DNA of 64,000 bases from Diphasiastrum complanatum (GCA_029204225.1 CM055099.1:52533298-52597297); one strand, 5' to 3'; shown: positions 32,918 through 44,107, numbered from the stretch's first letter. The notes: generated by a model from the letters alone, not told the origin. A program made the numbers and translations.

Positions 32918-34420
32918 TGTTGGAAATTAAGCCCACAATTGTCTCTTTGGTGAATGATAACTTAGACAGCCAATTACTTGAAGAACGTCTACAATGGACT
33001 TCCGGCTGATCGCCAGCAAAGGGTAACCAATCCCATTATAATTTTAAGTTCAGATGTTAAGTTTGATAACTTGAAGTCATTGAAGACTTGGCCATCTTCA
33101 AATACTTCCACCATAACTTGCATTCTGAACAAGTCTATAGATTTACATTATTTTTGAACAGTTTGTAGAAAAATACACTAAGTGTCGTAGTTTGCATTTT
33201 TCGCACTTTCGTGAAAATTGCAACACTTACCTTCGACTTCTTCCATTCAACTATTTTGAAGAAGTCAACTTGTTCACAATTCAACAGTTTAACTATTTTC
33301 AAACACCTTCACCCCCTTTTCGCATTTTTCCAAAAAATATGAAGAGAGAAAATTCTAGGAGGTCTATTTTTAAGAGTTAAACTGTTAAAGACACCTTCAC
33401 CAACCTTTTAAGGGCACCTTCAACTTGTTTTAAGGGCACCTTCGGCTTTTCCGAAAAGAGCGAAAGAATTGAACTGTTAAAGAGATCTTTGCTTTTTCTG
33501 AGAGCACCTTCAACTTTCTAAGGGCGCCTTAAATTTATTTAAGACACCTTCGTCTTTTTCGCAAAAACCCGAAGAGAGAGAAGAATGTTGAAGGTCGTCT
33601 AAAATGAACGAGGAACGTTCCCAGCCACTTTCCATAATTTGTGAAGTGAGAGAAAACCACTTCACGTAAAATGATAAGTGAGAGACTTTGTGACGTCCTT
33701 GTCCGTGTCAACGATACTGATTTGTTGACCGTATACACTATGTATAGTTGTCATAAAAGTCATATACTTCCAAGTACAACGACTTTCCCAATTAGGTGAC
33801 AAACATTCATTGTAATTAATACACGGATGAAATATATAAATAGATTATCCAAGCACAGATTAGTGGTTGCTCCGTCCATGAGACGTATTATTTGAGCCTC
33901 CCAATTATGCCATCAATTTTTGGTTGTAATTGCTATTTATATTGTGCTTTAGTGTAATATAGCAACAACACGTTTTTATCTGTGTAGAACGTAGATGAAT
34001 GCTTGTTGTGATTGAATGCACTTTCATTGTTGTTTGATCACGCTTGTATACTCACTTTGATTAGAACACGGACGTGTTTATGATCAAACGATGGCTGCTT
34101 TTGACACCTCAGGAACTCGCGATATCATACCGCTCTTCTATTATTTCAGAACTATACTTCACATTAAATCTGATTTCAGTAGTACCACACACAAACCATC
34201 TCTAATCTCTTTGGTGGACTGTACTTTCGTTTTTGAGAGTATGAATTAATTTTTAAGATCTCGTTGGACAATCAAAACACATAAAGCTATGATTATCTTT
34301 AGCATAAGATGTCTATTAGACTGTTTTTGCACCTAGCAGCCAATTAGAGCAGGAGAGCTGTTCCGCAATATTCATGCTCTCTTCTCTGTTCTCGTTCTTC
34401 CTATCTCCCTTGCCCCATCA
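32918..34420 (+). repeat. Complete LTR shared by copia element 2 and a downstream copy
   Basis: It starts TGTTGGAAATT after a polypurine tract and ends CCCCATCA three bases before a primer site, so it has both the 3' LTR and 5' LTR context. Its right 655 bases match the truncated LTR at 28868-29538. The left half has a degenerate array of ACACCTTC/GGCACCTTC motifs (33300-33560). A TATA box (TATATAAATAG) lies at 33833-33843. Confidence 0.7.
33300..33560 (+). repeat. Degenerate CACCTTC repeats in the LTR
   Basis: ACACCTTCAC, GGCACCTTCAACTT, GGCACCTTCGGCTTTTC, AGCACCTTCAACTTTC and ACACCTTCGTCTTTTTC recur every 30-60 bases. By position upstream of the TATA box they could be enhancer-like U3 repeats; this is inference. 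Confidence 0.55.
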
Positions 34421-34423
34421 GAT

Positions 34424-34435
34424 TGGTATCAGAGC
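34424..34435 (+). promoter_or_regulatory. Primer-binding site after the shared LTR
   Basis: TGGTATCAGAGC, three bases after the LTR end, as in the first copy. Confidence 0.85.
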
Positions 34436-34487
34436 ATAGTTCAAATAAACTGAGAGATTAAGTTTGTTCTATTTGTATACTGTTATC

Positions 34488-35330
34488 ATGTCTCATATAG
34501 GTAGCTCTACATCTTCATCACTCAGTGAAGCTAGAATCATTAACAAGTTCAATGGTTCTAACTTCTACATTTGGAAGTTGAAACTTAGAATGATGTTGAT
34601 AGATAGAGATCTTTGGGATGTAGGAAGATGGTGATCAAGCAAAGGCCTCGAGGATCAAAGATCAAAAGGCCTTAGCATGTATCACACTCAATCTGGCCGA
34701 CTCCCAAATATCTCATGTTACCACGTGCAAAACCTGTAAGGAAGCACTAGACTTGTTATCAAGTCTCTATGAAACTCACGATGTAACCACGAGATTACAT
34801 CTTAGAAGGAAATTCTTTACTCTTAGCATGTCTGATTGTACTGCCATCACTTCTCACATCAACAGCTTCAAGTCCCTGTTAGATCAGTTATCGCCTGTAG
34901 GATGTTCTATTCAAGATGATAATGCCGTTATGACCTTGCTTTCTTCTCTTCCAAAGTTCTATGAGCACTTTGTGGTGATGATCTCCACACAACCGGACCT
35001 CACCCTTCAAAAGATGATTGGTCATCTTCTTCAAGAAGAAATGTAGAGAAAGACTAGTAGCCTCCATCAAAGACAAATCCATGGCTCTATACACCAAGAA
35101 GAAAGATCATTCCAAGGGCAAGAATCATATGTAGCAGCAACAACAGAAGCCTCACGCTCAGACTCAGCATGGTGGATCGCGGAAGAAGCTCTTCTACAAA
35201 TATTACAAAAGAGCTAATCACGACATCAAGGAGTGTCGCATCAGGATCTACAACGAGGCAAAGAAGCAACAACAACAACAATAGCCAGACTCCTCCAACG
35301 CGACGGATTTCAAGGAACATATTATCTCAT
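34488..35330 (+). pseudogene. gag: Copia element 2b: gag (broken)
   Basis: The ATG at 34488 opens the same gag as at 29606. A 23-base deletion at about 34627 relative to that copy shifts the frame. Gag continues in the frame to 35043 (CKEALDLLSSLYETHDVTTR, FKSLLDQLSPVG, QPDLTLQKMIGHLLQEEM) and then fades through a Gln- and Lys-rich part. No zinc knuckle, protease or pol follows. The element is cut at about 35330. Confidence 0.85.
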
Positions 35331-35639
35331 ATCTTTAGCATAAGCTGTCTAATGTCATCAAATGGAGATGTGTGGAACAATTCCATCACCCTCCCCTGAG
35401 CCAAACATCCACTAGAATCTACAAAACAAATTGCTCAATGCATCATGTCCAAGAGCTATGCCAAAGATAATATCCTTTCTTGAAACTGCAAATGCATCTG
35501 CAAACTACCTCATATTGAAGATATCACCTTACTTTTCTGCATCCAAGGAACCATTCTCTAGGATACCTATTCCAAGTTTAGCAATCCTGCGACAACTTTC
35601 TGAATCCTATAGAAGATAAAATACATGTGCACAAACTTA
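35331..35639. other. No recognisable feature
   Basis: Junction stretch between the plus-strand gag of element 2b and a minus-strand copia gag; only weak frames. Confidence 0.5.
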
Positions 35640-36381
35640 TTACCAAGCATCTGCTTCATCATAAGACTTTTCAGCTATAGCTGTTAGGTTCACTTCCTTT
35701 TTTTCTTTATCACTTTCAGTGGACTTCTTTGACTTAAGATCCGCTTTCATCTTTAAACATTGATTCTTATAATATCCCATCTTTCCACAATAAAAGCACT
35801 TAATGTTCTTTTTACTCTTAGAACTGCCTTCATCACTCTTAGATTTACTAGTCTGTTTAGCTTTCCACTTAGTAAATAAAGCAACTTCATCTGAAGAGAA
35901 TATTGTAACAACAGAATGTTGCATTCTACGTTCTTCTTCAAATAATGAAGCTATCATCATCTCTAGTGATTTGATTAGGAAAACCAATTCCAGTAAGATG
36001 ATTTGACTTCATACGATTCACATGATCATTTAAGCTCATTTCACTTTCTAGCTTTAGAGCGAAAAATTGCTGCTTAAGAAGAATTTTATCATTTTTAGAA
36101 CGTGCTCCAAATATAGCTTTCAATGATTGCCATATTTCACGAGCAGTCTTAGATAGGTCCAAATGATGAATTTGAGAATCAGCCAAAACAAGACCAATGT
36201 AAGCAGCAACTCTCTTATCATGCAAACCAATACTAGAAGAATCACCAGAATCTTATTGCTTAGCTTTGGAACCGTCAACAAGATCCCACAGATTTTTCTC
36301 AGTCAATAATAATCTCATCTTGACTTGCCAGGTATGAAAGTTCTTACCGTCAAATTTATCGAATGAAGTTTTTTGATCCAT
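35640..36381 (-). pseudogene. gag: Ty1/copia gag, minus strand (broken)
   Basis: From an ATG at 36381: MDQKTSFDKFDGKNFHTWQV, MRLLLTEKNLWDLVDG, a stop, then LSKTAREIWQSLKAIFG, SKNDKILLKQQFFALKL and a frameshift near 35945. The last frame holds CFYCGKMGYYKNQC, a zinc knuckle with Tyr in place of His, then a Lys/Glu-rich tail ending at a stop at 35640. It is a different lineage from the plus-strand gags nearby. Confidence 0.85.
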
Positions 36382-36464
36382 TATAGCCAAGTTGAATGAC
36401 GTAAGTGAACTGATCAAATTCAATTTCAGGAATTTTTGCAATTGTTTTACTTAGCTAACTAATG

Positions 36465-38200
36465 ATGAGTGTACATAACCGAGGGAGAGGGCATAAGACG
36501 TCACCTCGACTAGGCTTATCACTTGGTTAGTTCGAAAAACCAAATTTGACCTCTTAATTCTTTGAAAAACATTCACTTCAATTTATATATATTCTGTACT
36601 TAGCATGACAATCAATTACTAGCTTTTGATTAGCTTTTAACAAGTTTTATATTAACATTTTTCAAAAAAATCTATGTTGTCCGTAATGAAACTTGGAGGT
36701 CTCCTCATTAAAAACTTAATAAGTTTTTCTACCGACGCCCGAATCACAAGATTTTTGGATCAAAACGGAGCTAAGACAGTGTAGAACAGTAATGTATAGC
36801 TTTTGTTCCGACCAAAACAATTTTTATATGCACAATTAAGCCTTTGTTTTGTGCTTTCTCCCAATTTTCACACAGTGGGTCTGTTCCTTTAACCTTAGAG
36901 ACCCAACCTTTAGATTTTTAAAAAATGTCATCAAAAACTGGAAAGGACTACCAAACATTTACCTTCTTATGTACTTATGTAGCACGAGCACCCGCATTAT
37001 GTGGGGTCGTCTATGTCATTCCTCATCACTCGTCCTCCCCCTTCTTCATGCACCCGTTTAGAGGATCGCGACTGGCAACCTCACGGATCTGCTTGCAGTC
37101 AGAGATCACTTCCAGACCACAAGGTTTTTCTGAGACAGGTTCACTACGCAGCAGCGATAGTGGCCTAATGAAGCTGTAGATGAAGGCCACACATCTTCCC
37201 GTGAGTGCATGAAAGCATCACAGCCCTTCAGTTGCGCACTACAGTCCTTCGGAATCCTCCCAAAATGCTTTTCAATCTCACCAACTCGAACTTCTAAACA
37301 GATCGGAACCAAAACGAACAACGGCCATGCAACAAAACAAGAGAGCGATTGCTGGCGGCCTTTCCTTTGCCTTCAATTCCGATTCAGAAGAAGCAAGCAA
37401 AGATGGGAGCCACCTTTGTTGCCGCCTAGGGGGGGGGCCTTCACCTTCTGTACACGGCTGTCCAGATCAGAACCGCGACTGCTTCTTGAATGTTCACTCA
37501 CCACTATTGCAAGGCTTTCTTCACGTTGCTTATCTGAGGAAGGCTGCACTCGGATCTGTGATAAGAAGGCAACGATTGTCTTCTTCACATCTACAACACT
37601 TTTCCTCTGAAGTCTGCTACACGGCCATCGCTACCTACTCAACGATCTGAGAATCATTGATCTTTTGACTTTCAATGCTCTCAATCATGGTTCCCCAACA
37701 CGGAGGCAACAAATTGATATCTCCTCATGCTGGATTTGCAGACGGGCTTCTTTTCCACCCTGCACAAGCCTTGCTCTCCATCACGTTGGATGAATGAGCC
37801 AAGTCAGCCTCAAGAAATTTTACACCAAACATAAGTTAACCTTCCACATGCACGCTTTTGCAAACCTCATTCACTTGTAGAAAATTTGTAAGAACAAACG
37901 GGCACCAATAGAATAGCAAGCATCTCTCTCTCTCATTTTCCTTTTTCATTCTGCACAAAAGCAGAAACCTTCTATTTCTACATACTGAAATAGAAACTAG
38001 AGAATGAATCTTTGTTCATTAACAGAACATAAGAACTTCTACATTCTGAAAATTGCTCACCAAATTGACATGTTACCAAATCCTCCCTATGAATCAAACT
38101 ACATGCTAGGATCAACAAGGGCTAGCAGGGGTTAGCCATTCCCTATTCTGATGTGTGTGAAATCAAAGCATGCACATATGCATTCACATAGCAGAAAAAG
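36465..38200. other. No recognised gene; part may be an LTR or leader
   Basis: By position this could hold the 5' LTR of the minus-strand gag below it, but I find no complementary primer site (GCTCTGATACCA). The part at 37000-37660 is richer in G+C, has overlapping frames on both strands (including 37106-37321 minus and 37209-37610 plus) and a nine-base G run at 37429. I recognise no product. Confidence 0.5.
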
Positions 38201-38222
38201 AGAGAGAGAAAGAACACCACCT

Positions 38223-38514
38223 ATTTCCTTTAAACTTGCACACTACAATATGAGAGGAATACAGTACTTGACAGAGAGGTAAAGGTTACACCTCTTCACA
38301 AAAGACCTCAACCCATTTCCTTTAAACTTACCCAACGGAGTTGGCTCAACTGGTTAGCTTGGCATCCAAAGTTTCTTTGGTCCCAGGTTCGAGCCTCCCC
38401 TTGGAAACCAAGAAGCATTTCCTTTAAACTTGCACACTACAATATGAGAGGAATACAGTACTTGAGAGAGAGGTAAAGGTTACACCTCTTCACAAAAGAC
38501 CTCAACCCATTTCA
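38223..38514 (+). repeat. 92-base tandem duplication, split by a SINE
   Basis: Unit 1 runs 38223-38314; unit 2 begins at 38315, is interrupted after ATTTCCTTTAAACTT by the SINE, and resumes at 38417-38514. The units differ at about one base (ACTTGACAG versus ACTTGAGAG). Confidence 0.9.
38314..38431 (+). mobile_element. tRNA-derived SINE, family 1, copy 1, with 16-base target duplication
   Basis: The core is 38330-38415 (86 bases). It has an A-box-like TTGGCTCAACTGGTTAGC and a B-box-like GGTTCGAGCCTCC, the two parts of an RNA polymerase III promoter. It is flanked by the exact repeat CATTTCCTTTAAACTT (38314-38329 and 38416-38431), a target-site duplication. The 3' end reads CCCCTTGGAAACCAAGAAG. 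It is not a functional tRNA gene: no acceptor stem or anticodon loop is formed. The second copy is at 50338-50444. Confidence 0.8.
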
Positions 38515-38903
38515 CATTGGGATGGGCCCAAAATATATCAAACTTGACTTTAGGCACATTGGGCCTTTACCACATTTATTAATACATTTCAAGTATGTCT
38601 ATAAATAACCAACAAAGTGGCATTGCTCATTAATAGTAATTCTAGCACGTTGTAGGATCAGAAGCGCCATAGTTAGTGACAAAAATATTCAAGATGAATG
38701 ATTCAGATAAGTGCAAAATGAACAATACAGTAGTGAGATAATATTTTTTGCTTAATATCAACAATGAGTACAATTGATTGAAGTTGTTTCTATATCACAA
38801 AATATCTACTTGTTAAATATCTTTTAGCATTAAATGCTATCTGCTATTTATTATAACCGCCTTGTAATAATAAATGTATCAAACTTGAATGAAATGATTA
38901 TGT

Positions 38904-39387
38904 ACTGTTGTTGTCCGTACAAAACCAGCAAGCTACTGTATTTCACACGTGTGGATCCAAAAATAGGAAATATAGATCATTCTACACAGAATTGCAAGCA
39001 ATCACCAAGATAGTGCACCAATGGATAGTAGAACCTAAGAGAACCATGTATAAGCATGAAATGAGATAGAGAAGAGAGAAGATGACTCTCTCCACGAGTT
39101 ATATCCTTTTATAGCAGGTCCAAACCCTATTTGGCCACTTGGCTTTCCCACCAAAATGCTAACCCTACCAATTTTGGGTCTAGATTCAATGTACCCAACT
39201 TATTCAAATTGAATCTACTCAAACTCGCATTCTATCTTTTCCACACTTTCAAAAAGTTTTTATTCAAATGAAATTTAAACTAATGAACTTTGAAAAGTCA
39301 ACCTCTAAGTCTAAAACAAGTTTTGGCCTCAATATGCCAAATATGGAAATATTGCAAAATGTGATGAAACTAGTTGAATCTTTCACA
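38904..39387 (-). repeat. 3' LTR of the minus-strand copia RT element (left end tentative)
   Basis: In minus orientation it starts TGTGAAAGATTCAAC right after the polypurine stretch GAAGAGGGAG that overlaps the pol stop. It carries CTATAAAAGG (plus 39108-39117) as core promoter. About 37 bases around this box recur at 41135-41175, a likely scrap of the 5' LTR. The end near 38904 is chosen for a TG/CA boundary and is uncertain. Confidence 0.55.
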
Positions 39388-40471
39388 CTCCCTCTTCAAC
39401 TAGTTTTAGCATAGACTTTGATAATACTCCAAGTGAAGTCCTATGCTTCATGAACAAGTCTTTTCCCAATGCTTTGGTGAAGATATCAGCTACACATTCC
39501 CTTGAAGACACATGTTGAAGCTCCACCTCCTTTGCAATGACTCGCTCCCTCACAAAATGATATTGTATCTCAATATGCTTGCTCCTAGCATGAAAGATAG
39601 GATTGGATGCCATTCTTTGGGTTGATTGATTGTCACAAAAGATGATTGGGCTCTCTGAAAAATCCAGCAAGTGAAGATCCTTGATCATCCTCTTGATCCA
39701 TACCATCTCCTTTGTGCAATGTGTAAGAGCTTTGTACTCGGTCTCACTAGATGACAATGAGATAGTGGCTTGTTTCTTTGACATCCATGATATAGCCCCA
39801 TCACCTATGAAAATACAATAAGAACTAATGGATTTCCTATCCATTATATCTCCAGCATAGTCCGAATCTGAAAATCCAAAAAGATTAGGTGATGATCCCT
39901 CATACAATATGCCAAAATCTCGAGTTCCAATGATGTACCTCAAAACTCGCTTTCCTAGCTTCCAATGCTCCTCACTAGGATCTTGCATGAATTGACTCAA
40001 TCTTCCAACACAATAGCTTAGATCAGGTCTAGTAATGGTTAGATAGATGAGTGAACCAACTAGCTTTCTATAGAGAGTAATGTCCTTGAAGGATCTTTCA
40101 TTACCTCTTATAGTAAGCTTTACATGAGACTCCATAGGTGTATCAATAGCTTTTGCATCTACCATATGAAATCTTTTTAGAATAGAATTAGCATACTTCT
40201 CTTGACAAATGAAAGTAGATTGAGAAGATCTAATGACTTCTATTCCTAAAATGTAATGCAAATTACCAAGATCATGCACCTCAAACTCCTTCTTAAGAGC
40301 ATTCTTGATATCCTCCACATCCTGATTGTCTCCACCACTCAAGATGATATCATCCACATAGATTAGCAAGATGGTAACATCATTTCCAGCAAACCTATAA
40401 TAAAGTGAATGATCATACTCACTCATAACAAAGCCTTGAGAGAGTAAAAAAGAAGCTTGAAATAGGTGCAT
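39383..40471 (-). CDS. Ty1/copia reverse transcriptase C-terminus and RNase H, open frame
   Basis: The frame is open for 362 codons, ending in LVEEGV at a stop that overlaps the polypurine tract. From about residue 12 it reads LLSQGFVMSEYDHSLYYRF, then the polymerase active site LLIYVDDIILSGG. It continues with LGNLHYILGIEV, LVGSLIYLTITRPDLSYCVG, and RNase H blocks GFSDSDYAGDIMDRKS, ISLSSSETEYKALT, SKHIEIQYHFVRERV and VADIFTKALGKDLF. The catalytic Asp pair and the RNase H acids are intact. The N-terminal half of RT is missing: similarity stops near 40435, joined to unrelated DNA, so it is a remnant although undamaged inside. Confidence 0.9.
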   Translation of the reverse strand: MHLFQASFLLSQGFVMSEYDHSLYYRFAGNDVTILLIYVDDIILSGGDNQDVEDIKNALKKEFEVHDLGNLHYILGIEVIRSSQSTFICQEKYANSILKRFHMVDAKAIDTPMESHVKLTIRGNERSFKDITLYRKLVGSLIYLTITRPDLSYCVGRLSQFMQDPSEEHWKLGKRVLRYIIGTRDFGILYEGSSPNLFGFSDSDYAGDIMDRKSISSYCIFIGDGAISWMSKKQATISLSSSETEYKALTHCTKEMVWIKRMIKDLHLLDFSESPIIFCDNQSTQRMASNPIFHARSKHIEIQYHFVRERVIAKEVELQHVSSRECVADIFTKALGKDLFMKHRTSLGVLSKSMLKLVEEGV

Positions 40472-41934
40472 TAATTGATCATCTCTGATTTTTTGAGTGC
40501 ATGTTGAAGTTGAGAGAGATTTTGCTAAAAATCATAGATTAAGGAGTGATATGCAAGGTGAGAGGTTGAAATCCATTGTATCATCACTCTAGATTTGTTC
40601 AAGAGTGATAGGGTCAAGTTCAGAAGCATCAATTTGCTAGAAAACATCTTTGGATCTGTCCTCCAAGTGAAACCTTTGAGAGTTTCTAGTGCATATAGAG
40701 CATCTATGCAAATCTTTTGTATAATTTGACATAGATTGGCTTCAATTGAGAGTTCTAGAAAAGAGATTGAGATCCAAGTCACATTGTTCAACCCTACTCA
40801 ATTTGTTTGAGTGATTGTAAGGTTTGAAAACAATCATTAAGGTGTCTATGACAAATGTGTAGAGAGAGATCCAATTTTCTAAGAGTTCCTTCCTTTGTAG
40901 AGGGCAAGATCTAGAAGCTCATTATGTGTTGTTATTGGTGGAGAGTTTGTCTCTTCCTAGGTGATCAAATCTTTCTAAGTGGCATTAGCTCTTTGAAGCA
41001 CAATATCTTAGTGAGAAAAATCACAACTTTTGATTTTGAATTTCATTCCAAGTCTTAAAAAGTAGAGTAATTGGTGGAATCCAATAGGAGTGATTGAATT
41101 CAATTTGTTGAGCAAAAATTGACATAGAATGTATGAAACTCTCTCCACGAGTTACATCCTTTTATAGCAGGTCCACCAAAATGTGAAAAATGCAAAAATA
41201 AGCTTGGTAGAGGCCAAAAATCTTGTATATAAATAAACACACATGTGTGGATCCTGTTCCCACATGTGAAACTAGTGTACTTGTCATGTACCATAATCAT
41301 ATATGTTGTACATATGATTTAATTTAAGTTCTAGTGGCTAAAATGGCCAAAAACTAGTTTTCTAGACATATGACACATGGCATCAATCTATTGATTGCAT
41401 GAGCCACATCCTTTGGTTAGGTGTCATATTCCATGTGTAGAGGACAACTCACACGTGTGGAATAAGCTGAGGCGAATTTTGACTTCTAGAAGATTTCCAA
41501 GTAGATCTCCATATAGAAGGAAAATGGACCAAAAGTGCTCAAAATAGAAGGTTTTGTCCAACTGTCAGTTTTGCATGATGAATCATTATATGACAAAGCA
41601 CCTTTACACATGTGGGATCATAGGGATGATCAGTACCATGAGCTCTCACTTATTGTATATATAGAGCCACATTTGGCCATAATCATTGTGAGACACGAAT
41701 CTTGGTTTTGAAAGCAATTTTGTGTCAATCTCTCCGTGTGTCTTGATTTTTTTTGAATATTTTGAGTTTCTATCATAGTGTACTTGATTTTCAGGTTGGA
41801 GTCTGTACTCTGACAGAGTTTCACACGTGTGAAACCATCAAGTACATTTACCTTAATTAATGATTGTTCTTGTTAGGATTTTGTGTCTAGAATTGATCTA
41901 GATTGATCTTAATCTGAAGTAGATTGATAGATCA
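40472..41934 (-). other. No recognised gene; scraps of an LTR
   Basis: A weak minus frame at 40525-40791 has no motif. The 41135-41175 block matches the LTR promoter region at 39085-39122. The part from 41240 to 41840 carries several palindromic CACACGTGTG-like motifs (41252, 41453, 41823). Confidence 0.45.
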
Positions 41935-41969
41935 AGTAATCTGACAACCAATCCCTCTTGAGGATCAGA

Positions 41970-42593
41970 TTAGGATCCACTCTTGGTCCTTTTTGTACTT
42001 TTTGCACACAACTGAGAATCGGAGGGATTAAACGTGAGGGGAGCAACGGTGATGGCAGGAGTGATGGAGGATGCGATGGTGATGGACGAAGTAGTGGATA
42101 ATGGAGCAGAAACGAAAGTGGTATCAATAGAGAAAATGAGAATGGAAAAAGAAATAGTTGTGGATGGAACAGAAAGAGGGGTAGTAACAACAGAGACCGG
42201 AGTGGAGAGTTGTACAAAAGAAGAAGTGGCGGTGGTTGATGGAGTCGTTAGTGCGGTGGTGGTGGTGCATCTTCGGGTAGCAGGTGGAGATGAAGATGTA
42301 GAGGCAGCGCCACACATTTGTTTGCTGGCCATTGTGTCAATAACTGCAGGTTGGGAGGAGGTGGATGCTTGAGATGGCAGATAAAGGTTAGTATGCAGCA
42401 TGATGAAAGACAAAAGAGATGAGCAGTGGAAGCCACACACTTTCACCTCGAGAAGTGCACAGGCAAAGTTACACAACAGGGGACCTGCTGTGATACGGTC
42501 ACGGTTGTTGGGTTTAATGGAGATGCACGTATTAGGTGACATCCACTTTCGCTTGCTCAGTTCCACCCAAATTTTGGCAGGGACATTCTTCAC
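41970..42593 (-). CDS. Ser/Thr-rich frame containing the inverted repeat, 207 codons
   Basis: The minus frame is open from about 42593 to a stop at 41970. Residues from about 70 onward are Ser/Thr/Pro/Ile-rich with runs such as SSPPATRR and STPVSVVTTPLSV. This matches, in inverted orientation, the segment at 1-311. The N-terminal 65 residues are of mixed composition and have no family I know. It may be a gag-linker or a low-complexity element frame rather than a host gene. Confidence 0.3.
   Translation of the reverse strand: MKNVPAKIWVELSKRKWMSPNTCISIKPNNRDRITAGPLLCNFACALLEVKVCGFHCSSLLSFIMLHTNLYLPSQASTSSQPAVIDTMASKQMCGAASTSSSPPATRRCTTTTALTTPSTTATSSFVQLSTPVSVVTTPLSVPSTTISFSILIFSIDTTFVSAPLSTTSSITIASSITPAITVAPLTFNPSDSQLCAKSTKRTKSGS
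42008..42308 (-). repeat. Pyrimidine-rich dispersed repeat, copy 2 (inverted)
   Basis: Reverse complement of 1-311, aligned end to end from GCTGCCTCTACATCT through GATTCTCAGTTGT. This copy keeps its reading frame open across the whole repeat, unlike copy 1. Confidence 0.75.
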
Positions 42594-42609
42594 AAAATTC
42601 TAAGACCTC

Positions 42610-43400
42610 AGGGAAGTCTGCGAGAGTTCAGAAGGTGATTTGATTGTCATGCAAAGGTTCTGCGAGGGTTCAGACTGTCTATGAGGGTTCAACTCTCGCA
42701 GGAAGTGATCTCTCGCACAACTTGTTTCTTTGATTGGATTTTCAAGATCAGACCATGTAGACAGACTAATTTTACTACTTTGATTCTATTTAGACACCTT
42801 GCAAGGGTTGGTAGGATGATCTTGATGCTCTGTGAGGGTTCTGAAGATTCAGCTTCTAGGAACCCTTGGACACACTAAAAAATGATGATTCCTCCATCAG
42901 GAACTCTCGCAGAGATTTTTATGGATGCATCTGGGTTAGATCTAGTGACTGTTCAAGTTTCAAGAGCTTTTTCCAAGGGATTTCCAAAAATCATGAAAAA
43001 AGTACTCTTTTCGAGTGTTTTTGACGAGATTTTGAGATTTTCTGATTTTTAACTTTTGCAATCTGACAATCAACTTGATCTGACTGTTGGTAGTTCTCTG
43101 GAAGTTCTGATGGACATTTGGTAACAGATCCATCAGTCTTTGGTGAATTTTGCCCTTAATTTGCCATAGTTACTGAGATCGAGGTCTCTGATCTGCAAAT
43201 TTAGTGATCTTATTGGCATTTCTGATGATCTGCTTCCTTCTTGATCTCCTCTGGATCTGGATCCTTCTTGGATCCTGATGGATTTTTCCGATCTTGCCAG
43301 ATCTGGCCGAATCTTGAGGGATTTAGCTGGATTTGGCTTGATCTTTCTAGATCTAGTGATGATGGTCTATCAGAATAGGATTTTGTAATGTGCCACCATC
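42610..43400. other. Repeat-like stretch, no gene
   Basis: Short motifs recur: TCTCGCAG and GCGAGGGTTC in 42620-42920, and GATCTGGATC, GATCTTGCCAG, GATCTAGTGATG in 43190-43410. It lies downstream (minus sense) of the gypsy integrase tail, so it may be the 3' non-coding part of that element. Confidence 0.45.
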
Positions 43401-43417
43401 AATCTGGATCTATCTCA

Positions 43418-43885
43418 CTATGGTGGCCAGTACTTGTGCAACCGGCTACCATTGATGGGTGTATCGAACGGTGTCCCATCTAGCTTCTCTAAATTCACAG
43501 CTCCATGATTAAGAATTTCTTTGATCCGATAAGGACCTTCGCTTGTGAATTTAAATTTTCCTTTGATCGCCTTGGTTTTATACATCAGAACCAGATCTCC
43601 TGAGCGAAGATCCTTTTTTTGTAACCTGCGATCATGCCATGCTTTGCGTCTTTCCTTTTCAGCTGCCAGTGCATGCACAACTAGTAAGCGTGTTTCACAA
43701 AGTTTATGCAGAGATTCAACTAGAAGGCTTTTTGCTTGTAGTGCAATTCGCAGCAGTTCTCCGAGTGGTAAACTAACACAGCTTGACAGTAAAAGTGTGA
43801 GCCTTTCAGTGCGTGGTTCCTCGGGCTCTACCATGTGAAAAGGTGGTTCATGTTGGTGCAACCGATCATTCTGATCAGTGCGCAA
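43418..43885 (-). pseudogene. Ty3/gypsy integrase C-terminal domain, minus strand
   Basis: The last 90 codons read RLLVVHALAAEKERRKAWHD, LRSGDLVLMYKTKAIKGKF, SEGPYRIKEILNHGAVNLE and NGSRLHKYWPP at the stop. This is the conserved tail of gypsy integrase of the type with GDLVL and EGPY blocks and no chromodomain. The upstream part (LLRIALQAKSLLVESLHKL) looks like the region just before it. The catalytic core is missing. Confidence 0.85.
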
Positions 43886-44107
43886 TGGTGAGCCCGCTTG
43901 CGGTTCCCGTTCGCCGCCAACTAGAGGTTCCGTGGGATTGTCCCTTTTTTGCTCCTTTTCCTCCGCTTGTGCCTTCTGTACCCAGTGTCGTATTTTTTGG
44001 TACTATCTTCTTTCTTCCCTCACATTCGGATATGGCGTTGAAGTTGAGGGTTGGTCGTCAGTGACCGAGGGTGGTGGTGAGGGAGCCACTTCTTTCCTCT
44101 TCTGTGC

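Noticed and set aside
32918-32990. TGTTGGAAATTAAGCCC as the 3' LTR matching a short 5' LTR from TGTTGGAC at 29379
   Set aside because: Beyond the first seven bases the two sequences do not agree; the longer LTR ending at 34420 explains the data better.
35087-35320. Leu-rich minus frame of 77 codons
   Set aside because: It is the complement of the Gln/Asn-coding CAACAACAA tract in the plus-strand gag tail.
38341-38408. tRNA gene
   Set aside because: A and B boxes are present but no cloverleaf, acceptor stem or anticodon forms, and the segment has target duplications; called as a SINE.
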